In this document: positions 51,899 through 59,981 of the stretch, piece after piece | Numbering within the stretch: the stretch's first letter is position 1 | Layout of the letters: each line of letters starts with the position of its first letter | Assembly (NCBI RefSeq): GCF_018531425.1 | Contig: NZ_JAHBOI010000001.1 | Span: 558,001-622,000 of the forward strand | Source: Paenarthrobacter sp. DKR-5 | GTDB taxonomy: Bacteria > Actinomycetota > Actinomycetes > Actinomycetales > Micrococcaceae | Length of the DNA stretch: 64,000 nt | Direction: 5' to 3' | Position numbers and translations under genes: made by a program | The notes under the pieces: generated by a model | What the model was told of the DNA's origin: nothing | What the model saw: the letters and a program-made list of their open reading frames with translations, nothing else | Databases searched by the model: none

Positions 51899-52198
51899 CT
51901 AGCCTTCGCAGTCGCTGCAGTAGACCTGCCCGTTGCGCTCGGCGGCCTTCTGGGACCGGTGGCGGACCAGGAAGCAGGAGCCGCAGGTGAATTCGTCTTC
52001 CTGGACCGGCACAACCCGGACCAGGAGTTCTTCGCCGGAGAGGTCGGCTCCCGGCAGTTCCACGCCCTCGGCGGTGTCCTGTTCGTCCAGGTCGATGATC
52101 GCCGTCTGGGCCGCGCCGCGCTGCGACTGCAGCTCTTCCAGCGAGTCCGTGCCCTGCTCGTCGTCCTTGGTCCGTGGTGCGTCGTAATCTGTGGCCAT
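51899..52198 (-). CDS. DUF4193 family protein
   Basis: A 99-aa acidic protein ending in a zinc-ribbon-like pair (FTCGSCFLVRHRSQ...QVYCSDCEG, CxxC-x18-20-CxxC). DUF4193 is a conserved actinobacterial family of unknown function, usually single copy. It has a dense Asp/Glu N-terminal half. Transcribed alone, between a terminator and the end of the kinase operon. Confidence 0.87.
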   Translation of the reverse strand: MATDYDAPRTKDDEQGTDSLEELQSQRGAAQTAIIDLDEQDTAEGVELPGADLSGEELLVRVVPVQEDEFTCGSCFLVRHRSQKAAERNGQVYCSDCEG

Positions 52199-52331
52199 GT
52201 GCGCTTAGCTCACTCCTGCTGCTTATTGTGCGTCGCTGATTCAGCCACTGATAATAACGGATAGAACAGGGTGCCACGTGCGCGACGAGTCCCGCGTCAC
52301 ACCCGGCGTCCGCTGGCGGAGCGCAAACCCT

Positions 52332-53309
52332 TCAGGAACGGGCGCGGGGAAGCTTCATCAGCATGAGCGTTCCATCGGGTCCGGTGCTGGCGACCTCCAC
52401 CGTCCCGCCCGCGCCGACGGCGATTTCGCGCACCAGCGCGAGCCCGATGCCGAAGCTCCGGCGGCCGGCGCCGGCGGGCCCCTCGTTGCGGACGAACCTG
52501 TCGAAGATCCGCTCCCGGTCCACCCCTGCGATGCCGCTGCCGGTGTCCGCGACGCTGACCGTGGCGTGCCCTCGGTCCCCGCCCACCGTGACCGTGATCC
52601 GTCCGCCGGTGGGTGTGTGAGCCAGGGCGTTGTCCGCGAGGGCGAGCACGGCGCGGCGGAGGCTGTTTTGCTGCACGGCGGACCGGGGCCGTTCAACGGC
52701 TTCGAAGTCCAGGGTGATTCCGCGGTCGCGGGCGAGCGCGCGCAGGTCCTCGACGGCGCGTTCCACCACGTCGGCGACGTCGACCGCATGGGCCGGCGGC
52801 GCGGCATGCTCGCCGGTGGCCGCGACCAGGAGTTCCGTCACGGTGTCACCCAGGGCCGCGGTGTCCTGCCGGATCTCGGTCAGGCTCCGCTCAATGTCGG
52901 AGCCCGCGGGCGCCTTCCGCAGTGCCAGCTGGACACGGGTATCGAGGATCGTCAACGGGGTCCGCAGCTCGTGGCTGGCGTCCTGGACGAACCGGCGCTG
53001 CGTGGCCAAGGCGCGGCCCAGCGGCCGGATGGCACTGCGCGCGCTCAGCCAGCCCACCACCCCGGCCAGCAGGATGCCGGCCACGCCGCCGGCCACCATC
53101 GCCCCGAGCAGGTCCACCGAGTCGAAGTAGACGCGGACGCCACCGGGGCGGCCCGGATCCGGGATGCCCGTGCGCTGGGCCTGGTAGACCATGTACAGGG
53201 ACGCCGCGAGGATGACGGCGACGACCATCACCGCGCAGGCCGCGGTGATGAGCAGGCCCACCTTCAGCGAGGCCCGGCGCAGCGCCTGCTGGTCCGGGTT
53301 GCGCGCCAT
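52332..53309 (-). CDS. Two-component sensor histidine kinase
   Basis: A 325-aa kinase with two membrane segments (about 15-40 and 66-90) around a short extracytoplasmic loop, no obvious HAMP domain, the phospho-acceptor box RRFVQDASHELRTPL, and an HATPase domain with LADNALAHT (N), VADTGSGI (G1) and SFGIGLALV (G2). The short sensor loop points to a membrane or intramembrane stimulus. Its ATG shares one base with the response-regulator stop (TGATG). Part of a PAP2-DedA-RR-HK operon. Confidence 0.9.
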   Translation of the reverse strand: MARNPDQQALRRASLKVGLLITAACAVMVVAVILAASLYMVYQAQRTGIPDPGRPGGVRVYFDSVDLLGAMVAGGVAGILLAGVVGWLSARSAIRPLGRALATQRRFVQDASHELRTPLTILDTRVQLALRKAPAGSDIERSLTEIRQDTAALGDTVTELLVAATGEHAAPPAHAVDVADVVERAVEDLRALARDRGITLDFEAVERPRSAVQQNSLRRAVLALADNALAHTPTGGRITVTVGGDRGHATVSVADTGSGIAGVDRERIFDRFVRNEGPAGAGRRSFGIGLALVREIAVGAGGTVEVASTGPDGTLMLMKLPRARS

Positions 53310-53980
53310 CAGTCCGGCTCCCCGAGCTGGTAGCCGGTGCCGTGCACGGTGCGCACCACGGATTTGGCGATCTTGCGCCGCAGATAGTGCACGTAGGTGT
53401 CCACGACCCCTGGCAGGTCCTCGGGGCTGAAAGCCGCCGCAATCAGCTCCTCCCGCGTGAAGACGCGGTGCGGAGCGCCCGCGAGCGCAGCCAGCAGCCC
53501 GGCTTCCTTCGCGGTGAGGAAGACCTGCTCCCCGTACGGCGAGGTCACCGTGCGCACGGCCGGCTCGAAATCCCACTCCCCGACCGCGAGCCGCCCGGCA
53601 GGGGCTTCGTAGCGGCGCGTGAGCGCGCGCAGCCGCGCCTCGAGTTCGGCCAGGTCGAACGGTTTGGTCAGGTAGTCGTTCGCGCCGGCGTCGAGGCCCT
53701 CCACCTTGTCCGCGGTGGCGCCGAGGGCCGTGAGCATCAGGACCGGCGTTCCGATGCCCTTCTTCCGCAGTGCTGCCACCAGGGAGAGCCCGTCCATCAC
53801 GGGCAGACCGCGGTCGACCACGATCACATCCCAGGCGCGAACGAGGCCCAGGTGCAGTCCTTCCTGACCATTGGCGGCCAGGGTGACGTCATAGTCCCCG
53901 GCAAGGACGTCCGCGATCATCGGCCCGAGGGCTTTGTCGTCTTCAACCAGCAGCAGGGTCGGCCGCTCGGCGGTGCTCAT
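53309..53980 (-). CDS. OmpR-family response regulator
   Basis: A 223-aa regulator. The receiver domain shows LLLVEDD (acidic pocket), the phosphorylated Asp in VIVVDRGLPVMDG, MLTA and TKPF. The C-terminal winged helix includes LTAKEAGLLAALAGAPHRVFTREELIAAAF and VDTYVHYLRRKI...VRTVHGTGYQL. It lies 6 nt after dedA and overlaps the kinase by one base, so pump-like membrane genes and regulator are in one unit. Confidence 0.92.
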   Translation of the reverse strand: MSTAERPTLLLVEDDKALGPMIADVLAGDYDVTLAANGQEGLHLGLVRAWDVIVVDRGLPVMDGLSLVAALRKKGIGTPVLMLTALGATADKVEGLDAGANDYLTKPFDLAELEARLRALTRRYEAPAGRLAVGEWDFEPAVRTVTSPYGEQVFLTAKEAGLLAALAGAPHRVFTREELIAAAFSPEDLPGVVDTYVHYLRRKIAKSVVRTVHGTGYQLGEPD

Positions 53981-53986
53981 GGATCC

Positions 53987-54598
53987 TCATTCTGCCATTG
54001 CCTCACGGCGCGCCTTCAGGCGGCGGCGCAGGAGCTCAACACCAGAGGGCAGCACGGAAGCCAGCACCAGCACGACGGCGATGGCGTCGATGTTGCGGGC
54101 AATGAAGTCGAAGCCGCCCAGCCAGGTTCCCAGCAGCGTGACCGAGGCGGCCCAGGCGACCGCACCCGTGATGTTCCAGAGCGTGAACTTGCGGTGGTCG
54201 TAGCGGGCGATCCCCGCCGTCAGCGGAGCGAAGGTGCGCACGATCGGCAGGAAGCGGGCCAGCACGAGGGCGCGGCCGCCGCGGCGGTGGAAGAAGTCCT
54301 CCGTGCGTTCCAGATGGGCGGTCTTGAGCACCTTGGCGCCGGGCTTGAACCAGCGCCGGCCGAACCTGCGTCCCAGAAGGAATCCAGCCTGGTCCCCCGC
54401 CGCGGAGGCAGCGGCCACCACCGCGATCAGCACCGGCAGCGCCAGGTTCAGCTGATGGTGCAGCAGCCCCGCGGTGAAGAGCAGGGAGTCCCCGGGCAGG
54501 AACGGGAAGAGCAAACCGGATTCGATGAAGATCATCAGGGCGATCACACCGAGGGTTGCCGGTCCGAGGCCCTGGAGGAGGCTGGACGGATCAAGCAT
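53987..54598 (-). CDS. DedA family membrane protein
   Basis: A 203-aa DedA/VTT protein with about four hydrophobic segments plus re-entrant loops: FIESGLLFPFLPGDSLLFTAGLL, the GDQAGFLLGRRFGRRWF motif with the conserved Arg, and RFLPIVRTFAPLTAGIARYDHRKFTLWNITGAVAWA. DedA proteins have been identified as undecaprenyl-phosphate or phospholipid translocases. The ATG at 54598 overlaps the end of the PAP2 gene by 8 nt. Confidence 0.9.
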   Translation of the reverse strand: MLDPSSLLQGLGPATLGVIALMIFIESGLLFPFLPGDSLLFTAGLLHHQLNLALPVLIAVVAAASAAGDQAGFLLGRRFGRRWFKPGAKVLKTAHLERTEDFFHRRGGRALVLARFLPIVRTFAPLTAGIARYDHRKFTLWNITGAVAWAASVTLLGTWLGGFDFIARNIDAIAVVLVLASVLPSGVELLRRRLKARREAMAE

Positions 54599-55445
54599 GC
54601 TGGTCGTTCCGGGAAGGTGCTGGCCGGGACGGCGCATGCTTGGACGGCGCATGCTTGGACGGCGCATGCTTGGACGGCGCATGCTTGGACGGCGCGGAGA
54701 CGCCCGGTACCGGCCCGAAACGGGCGAGCAGGGGGATGCGGTGCAGGACGGCTGGCGAGTACCGGTTCCAGAGGCCCGTGAAAAGGATGACAATCGCTGT
54801 CGACGCCACGAAGGACGCGGCCACGTCCGTGGGGTAGTGCACCCCGATGTAAAGCCGCGACAGGGCCACGACGACGGCGACCACGGACGCTGCGACCGCC
54901 GTCGCCCGCTGCCACTTGGTGCCGCGGGCGAGGAAATAGAGTGCGAAACCGAGCGCGACGGCAAAGGCCGTGTGCCCGCTCGGGAAGCTGTTGGAGCCCG
55001 TCTCCGGCGCCAGCGGGTTGAACAGCAGGCTCTGGTCCGGGCGGTGCCGGGCCACGATGAGCTTGAAGAATTCGCTCGCGACCCAGCCCAGGCAGCTGAA
55101 CAGGCCGACGGCCACGGCGTTGACCGGTGAACGGCGCACCAGGAGCAGGTACAGGCAGATCAGGGCGATGATCGCCACCCCCGCGACCGGGGCAAAAGCA
55201 TAGTTCAGGGTCATCGCCACCGCGTTGAGCACGCTGTCGTGGCTGCGGCTGAGGTCCTGGTCGACCACCAGTTCCTCGGTGGTGTAGCCAGGCGCCAGCT
55301 TCGCGGTGAATCCGAGCGCCAGCACGACGGCGGCGAGGACCGCCGGCCACAGGAGCCAGTGCCGGGGCTGCGGCAGCACGGCGAGACGGGCCTGCGCGGG
55401 AATGGACACGGCACCGGAGCGGTGGGCGGGGACTGGTCTGGACAT
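54591..55445 (-). CDS. Phosphatase PAP2 family protein
   Basis: A 284-aa membrane phosphatase with the three-part PAP2 signature: KLIVARHRPD (KX6RP), PSGHTA (PSGH), and SRLYIGVHYPTD (SRX5HX3D). It has six hydrophobic segments after a Pro-rich tail and resembles undecaprenyl-pyrophosphate phosphatases or lipid phosphatases. The C-terminus carries four exact APSKH repeats encoded by a 15-bp tandem repeat. The ATG at 55445 follows GAGGAA. First gene of the operon with dedA and the two-component system. Confidence 0.9.
   Translation of the reverse strand: MSRPVPAHRSGAVSIPAQARLAVLPQPRHWLLWPAVLAAVVLALGFTAKLAPGYTTEELVVDQDLSRSHDSVLNAVAMTLNYAFAPVAGVAIIALICLYLLLVRRSPVNAVAVGLFSCLGWVASEFFKLIVARHRPDQSLLFNPLAPETGSNSFPSGHTAFAVALGFALYFLARGTKWQRATAVAASVVAVVVALSRLYIGVHYPTDVAASFVASTAIVILFTGLWNRYSPAVLHRIPLLARFGPVPGVSAPSKHAPSKHAPSKHAPSKHAPSRPAPSRNDQHA
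54631..54690. repeat. 15-bp tandem repeat inside the PAP2 gene
   Basis: Four identical copies of ggcgcatgcttggac, each encoding APSKH on the minus strand, with diverged partial copies on both sides (APSRP). Being a multiple of three, copy-number change would keep frame and only lengthen or shorten the C-terminal tail. Confidence 0.9.
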
Positions 55446-55620
55446 TCGTTCCTCGTCATGGTCGCTGGACCGCGGATGCGGCCCAGCTTCCACAATGGAG
55501 GGACCGTTCTAAGAAACTGTTAAGAACCGGCGCCCTCCCGACAGCCGGACGCGGCCGCACGCCGCCGGCATCTTCCTGCCAGAATGGGGAGGTATTCGTT
55601 GACCCAGCGCAGGAGGAAGC

Positions 55621-56142
55621 ATGAGCGAGAACCCCAACGCATCCGCGGCGGCTGACAGTGACGCCCTCGCCCGCTACCTGCACAGCCACCAGATTGCCGC
55701 TGCGTCCGGTGAGCGGCTGTTCGAGCAGGCCGCGAAGGTGTGGAAGGACACTCCCCAGTACGAGGCGCTCGCCCGGCTTGCCGTCGAGGTGGACGAGGAC
55801 AAAGCCGAGCTGGACGCGCTCGCCCACCGCTTGAATGCGGGTATTTCCGCGCCGAAGAACGTCATTGCGTGGCTCGGATCCCAGATCTCCAAGGTGGACC
55901 CGATCAACCCCTTCCGGACGCCGCATGGCGCCACCGGCCAGCTCGAGCTGGAAGCGCTCGTCACCGCCGTGACGGGAAAATCGCTGCTGTGGGAAACGCT
56001 GCAGCTGGTGGCCCGGAGCGACAGCCGCATTGACGCTGGCAGGATGCAGGAGCTGCTGGACCGCGCCGACCGGCAAATCCGGGAGCTGAAGGACATCCTC
56101 AACGCCTCGTCCGCGGCCCGCTTCCTGCCGACGGAGGGCTGA
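55621..56142 (+). CDS. Hypothetical helical protein, ferritin-like fold possible
   Basis: A 173-aa, strongly helical, soluble protein (ALARYLHSHQIAAASGERLFEQAAKVWKDTPQYEALARLAVEVDEDKAELDALAHRL...) that looks like a four-helix bundle; the paired Glu/Asp/His residues recall DUF892/ferritin-like proteins but metal ligands are not clearly conserved. GGAGGAAGC precedes the ATG. Function unknown. Divergent from the PAP2 operon. Confidence 0.65.
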   Translation: MSENPNASAAADSDALARYLHSHQIAAASGERLFEQAAKVWKDTPQYEALARLAVEVDEDKAELDALAHRLNAGISAPKNVIAWLGSQISKVDPINPFRTPHGATGQLELEALVTAVTGKSLLWETLQLVARSDSRIDAGRMQELLDRADRQIRELKDILNASSAARFLPTEG

Positions 56143-56156
56143 CCCGGCACGGGCGC

Positions 56157-56639
56157 TCAGCGGAAGTTGGGCTCGCCGAGGAACGGGGCGAGCATGGCCT
56201 TCTTTCCGGCCGAGACCCGCAGCAGCCTGCCGGTGTTCTCCTGGAAGAACGCCAAAGTGGTTTCAGCGATGACGCAGCGCGTGCCGGTCACCGGATCGTG
56301 GATGGCGTAGGCCATGGTCAGGCTGGCGCCCTTGACCGAGCTCACCCAGACTTCCACCCTGGCCGGCACGTTACGGTAGTTCAAGGGCGCGAGGTATTTG
56401 ACGCGGTGTTCGACGACGAGCGCCTGGGTGCCCGCGGGGAGGTCGTTGAAGACGGGAAGATCCACATCGACGCCGGGCATGCCGGTGCCGGCGGGCGGCC
56501 CGAAGGCGTGGATGCGTGCCTCTTCGAGGATGCGCAGGATCTCCACGTTATTGATGTGCCCGTAGGCGTCCATGTCACCCCACCGCATGGGGACCTGGCA
56601 GGTCAGGCGCTGTCCGCCCTGGTCACTGGTATCCGTCAT
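56157..56639 (-). CDS. Acyl-CoA thioesterase, 4-hydroxybenzoyl-CoA-thioesterase-like
   Basis: A 160-aa hotdog protein beginning VPMRWGDMDAYGHINNVEILRILEEARI, the 4HBT signature with catalytic Asp, and VVEHRVKYLAPLNYRNVPARVEVWV further on. It hydrolyses acyl-CoA thioesters. Convergent with the helical protein gene and divergent from the antiporter. Confidence 0.87.
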   Translation of the reverse strand: MTDTSDQGGQRLTCQVPMRWGDMDAYGHINNVEILRILEEARIHAFGPPAGTGMPGVDVDLPVFNDLPAGTQALVVEHRVKYLAPLNYRNVPARVEVWVSSVKGASLTMAYAIHDPVTGTRCVIAETTLAFFQENTGRLLRVSAGKKAMLAPFLGEPNFR

Positions 56640-56727
56640 CGCTTTCTCACCTCGGTTCCCAACGCTACCGCGGCGCCGGGGGCCGCACTTATTCTCGAAG
56701 CAGCAGTGACCGACAAGGAGAGCATCG

Positions 56728-58317
56728 ATGCAAGGCCTGGAACTCGTTGTCGTGCTCGGCGCCGTTCTCCTTGCCGGCGGCGCGGTGGCCGGCTGGCTCC
56801 GGCTCCCCGCCCCCCTGGTCCTGCTGGTCCTGGGGGCAGCACTCGGGTTCCTGCCGCTGATCGGCGGGACGCAGCTCCCGCCTGACGTGGTCCTGCTGCT
56901 GTTTCTTCCGGCGCTGCTCTACTGGGAGTCCTTGAACACGTCGCTGCGGGAAATCCGGAGCAACCTGCGGACCATAAGCCTCCTGGCCACCGGCCTGGTG
57001 TTCGCCACCGCGGCAGCCGTGGCCGTCGTCGCCCACGCCTTCGGCCTGCCCTGGTCAATGGCGATCGTGCTCGGCGCGATCCTCGCCCCGACGGACGCGA
57101 CGGCGGTCAGCTCCGTCCCGGTGCGCTTGCCACGCCGGGCCCTGACCACGCTTCGCACGGAAAGCCTGATCAATGACGGGACGGCGCTGGTGCTCTACTC
57201 CGTCGCCGTGGCAGCGGCGGTCGCGGAGAAGGAAATCGCTCTCGGCGCCACCTTCGTCCGTTTCCTGCTTTCCTACGGGGTCGGAATCGCCATCGGGCTC
57301 GCCGCCGGGTTCCTCGTGGTCTGGCTGCGGCGCTGGATCACCGAACCGCGGCTGGAGAACACGCTCAGCGTGCTCACCCCCTTCATTGCCTACCTCCCGG
57401 CCGAGCTGCTCGAGGTCTCCGGGGTGGTCGCCGTCGTCACCTGCGGCTTGACCCTGAGCCAGGCCGCCCCGCGCGTCATTTCCGCCCGGACGCGCACGCA
57501 GGCGTTCGGCTTCTGGCAGGTGACCACCTACATCCTCAACGGGGCACTGTTCGTGCTGATCGGGCTGCAGCTGCACCGCATCACGGACGTCTTCGGCTCC
57601 CAGGAGATCACCGGGACGCTCCTGCTCTGCGCGCTGGTGATCGTGGCGGTGATCGGGATCCGGATTCTCTGGATGAACACCCTGCCCTACCTGATCCGGC
57701 TGCTGGACCGGCGGCCGGCCCAGCGCGGTCGCCGCGTCCCGTTCCGGCAGCGCGTGCCGCTGGCGTGGTCCGGTTTCCGCGGCGCCGTCTCGCTGGCCGC
57801 GGCTCTGGCGGTGCCGGCGCACACGGACGCGGGGGCACCGCTGCCGGGCCGGGACCTGGTGATCGCCGCCACCTTCGCCGTCATCCTCTTCACCCTGCTG
57901 GTGCAGGGCCTGACGCTGCCCGCGGTGGCGCGCTGGGCAAACCTGCCGGAGGATCCAACGGAGCTCGAGGAGGAGATCCTGGGCGAGGAAAAGGCCCTGG
58001 AGGCGGCGCTGGAGGCGCTGCCGGACGCTGCCCGTGAGCTGGACACGCCGCCGGACGTCCGGGACGGCCTCCGGCACAACTACGAAGAGCATCTGGAGCG
58101 GATCCGCAGCAAGGCCGGCAGCGATGACCTGGCGGCGGAAATCGAAGCCGAAACCGACCACGACGCCGAGCTGCGCCTGGCCCTGCTTCCGGCGAAGCGG
58201 GAGGCTCTGATCCGGCTGCGGGACGAGAAACGCATTGATGATTTCGTGCTGCGCCGGCTGCAGTCCAGGCTCGACCGGGAGGAGCTGCGGCTGTCAGCCG
58301 AGGAGGAAACCGAGTAG
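56728..58317 (+). CDS. Na+/H+ antiporter, CPA1 family
   Basis: A 529-aa protein with about 12 hydrophobic segments in residues 1-410, the transport-site ILAPTDATAVSSVPV (two adjacent Asp-like/Thr positions) and ESLINDGTALVLYSVAV characteristic of CPA1 exchangers (NhaP/YjcE type), followed by a 110-residue acidic, coiled-coil-like cytoplasmic tail (EEEILGEEKALEAALEAL...). It exchanges Na+ or K+ for H+ to control pH and ions. The tail may be regulatory. ATG at 56728 behind AAGGAGA. Confidence 0.9.
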   Translation: MQGLELVVVLGAVLLAGGAVAGWLRLPAPLVLLVLGAALGFLPLIGGTQLPPDVVLLLFLPALLYWESLNTSLREIRSNLRTISLLATGLVFATAAAVAVVAHAFGLPWSMAIVLGAILAPTDATAVSSVPVRLPRRALTTLRTESLINDGTALVLYSVAVAAAVAEKEIALGATFVRFLLSYGVGIAIGLAAGFLVVWLRRWITEPRLENTLSVLTPFIAYLPAELLEVSGVVAVVTCGLTLSQAAPRVISARTRTQAFGFWQVTTYILNGALFVLIGLQLHRITDVFGSQEITGTLLLCALVIVAVIGIRILWMNTLPYLIRLLDRRPAQRGRRVPFRQRVPLAWSGFRGAVSLAAALAVPAHTDAGAPLPGRDLVIAATFAVILFTLLVQGLTLPAVARWANLPEDPTELEEEILGEEKALEAALEALPDAARELDTPPDVRDGLRHNYEEHLERIRSKAGSDDLAAEIEAETDHDAELRLALLPAKREALIRLRDEKRIDDFVLRRLQSRLDREELRLSAEEETE

Positions 58318-58334
58318 CCGGTAGGCTCTGCTCC

Positions 58335-59849
58335 ATGAGCGAAGAGGAGCCCCGGACCAGCGCACCCGAGCCCGGTCCCCGGGACGGTGGGTCCGCACCC
58401 GTGAAGGACGTCAGCGACGACTTCGTCACCCGGGAGCACAGGCTGCCCTCCGGCCTGGCGTACACGACGACGGCTGGCCGGCTGGTGCTGCGCCAGGAGT
58501 CGGTCTCCGACGGGAAGGTGGAAGGGTTCAAACCCAAGGCGGAAATCTTCGTTGTCGCCTACACCGGCAACCCGGACCCCGGCACCGCCAACGACTCGAA
58601 GGCCCCCAACCCGCGGCCGGTCACCTTCGCCTTCAACGGCGGCCCGGGATCCAGCAGCGTGTGGCTGCACATGGGCCTGCTCGGGCCCCGGATCGTGGAT
58701 TCGGGGGACGTGCCGGAGCTGACGCCCCCGCCGTACGGCCTGGTCGACAACCCCGCCACCTTGCTCGAGCACAGCGACCTGGTGCTGATCGACCCGGTGA
58801 ACACCGGCTTCTCCCGCGTTGTCGAGGGCGGCAAGTCCGACGAGTTCCACGCCTTCGCCGAGGACCGGGACCTCGTGGCCGAGGTGATCCGGCTCTGGGT
58901 CACGCGGAACAACCGCTGGCTTTCACCCAAATACCTCGTGGGCGAGTCCTACGGGACGCTCCGCGCCGTCGCCGTCGCCCGCCGGCTCTTCGACGCCTAC
59001 GGCATGGCGGTCAACGGACTCGGGCTGATCTCCACCGTTCTGAACCTCGGCACGCTGGAGTTCCAGCCCGGCAACGACACCCCGTACGCGCTGCACCTGC
59101 CCACCTGCGCGGCGATCGCCCACTACCACGGGCGCCATCCCGGCAGGAGCCTCGCTGAGGTGCTGCGCGAAGCAGAGGAGTACGCGGCCAAGGATTTCGG
59201 CTACGCCCTCACGCAGGGATCGCGGCTGACCCGGGACGAGCTCGACGACGTCGTCCGGCGGCTCAGCGAGATCACGACGCTCAGCGAGGACTTCGTCCGC
59301 AACAGCAACCTGCGCTGGGAGTACCACGAGTTCGCCGCTGAACTGCTGCGGGCGGACGGGCTCGCCGTCGGACGCATCGACGGCAGGTACACCCAGCGGC
59401 CGGCAAAGCTGCACGTTTCCACCAACTGGGACGACCCGTCCATCCAGGCGATCGCCGGGCCGTATGCCGCCGCCGTGAACCACTACCTGCGGGCCGAACT
59501 CGGGTACGAGAACGACCTGCCCTACGAGATCCTCACCGCGCGGGTGCACCCGTGGAGCTACAAGGACTTCGAAGGCGCGCCGGTGGACGTGACGGGCGAC
59601 CTGGAGCGCCTGCTGGTCTACAACCGGGCCCTGCGCGTGCATGTCGACTACGGCTACTACGACGGCGCCACGCCGCACTTCGCCGCCGAGTACGTCTGGG
59701 CGCACCTGCCCATGGAGGAGGCCGCGCGCGCCCGTTTCACGCACCACTACCACGAGGCCGGGCACATGATGTACCTGCAGCCCGAGGCGCGCGACAGGCA
59801 GCTGGAGGCCCTGAAGCAGTTCGTTCTCGGCGGCGCCGCCGGCTCCTGA
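58335..59849 (+). CDS. S10 family serine carboxypeptidase
   Basis: A 504-aa alpha/beta hydrolase-fold peptidase: FAFNGGPGSSSVWLHMGLLGP (oxyanion region), YLVGESYGTLRA (nucleophile Ser in GESYG), HVDYGYYDGATP (catalytic Asp region) and HHYHEAGHMMYLQPEAR (catalytic His). It has no signal peptide, so this carboxypeptidase is probably cytoplasmic, unlike eukaryotic S10 enzymes. It starts 15 nt after the antiporter stop and may be co-transcribed with it. The natural peptide substrates are unknown. Confidence 0.9.
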   Translation: MSEEEPRTSAPEPGPRDGGSAPVKDVSDDFVTREHRLPSGLAYTTTAGRLVLRQESVSDGKVEGFKPKAEIFVVAYTGNPDPGTANDSKAPNPRPVTFAFNGGPGSSSVWLHMGLLGPRIVDSGDVPELTPPPYGLVDNPATLLEHSDLVLIDPVNTGFSRVVEGGKSDEFHAFAEDRDLVAEVIRLWVTRNNRWLSPKYLVGESYGTLRAVAVARRLFDAYGMAVNGLGLISTVLNLGTLEFQPGNDTPYALHLPTCAAIAHYHGRHPGRSLAEVLREAEEYAAKDFGYALTQGSRLTRDELDDVVRRLSEITTLSEDFVRNSNLRWEYHEFAAELLRADGLAVGRIDGRYTQRPAKLHVSTNWDDPSIQAIAGPYAAAVNHYLRAELGYENDLPYEILTARVHPWSYKDFEGAPVDVTGDLERLLVYNRALRVHVDYGYYDGATPHFAAEYVWAHLPMEEAARARFTHHYHEAGHMMYLQPEARDRQLEALKQFVLGGAAGS

Positions 59850-59886
59850 CACGGCACCGTCCGGGCCGGCCGGATCACGATCCTGC

Positions 59887-59944
59887 GACACGGTTTCCCG
59901 TTTATGACACGTTTTTCCGCGTGTCATAAACGGGAAACCGTGTC
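59887..59944. terminator. Perfect 25-bp inverted repeat between convergent genes
   Basis: Arms 59887-59911 and 59920-59944 are exact complements over 25 bp with an 8-nt loop (TTTTTCCG). It lies between the S10 peptidase stop and the LacI-family gene stop, so it can act as a two-way terminator. The arms are AT-richer than the surroundings and contain GTGTCATAA-type subrepeats. Confidence 0.75.
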
Positions 59945-59981
59945 ATAACCGGGGCTGCACGGAACGCCGGCGTCGGTGGCC

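Noticed and set aside
54631-54690. CRISPR-like array
   Set aside because: The 15-bp units are adjacent with no spacers and encode a peptide repeat in frame.
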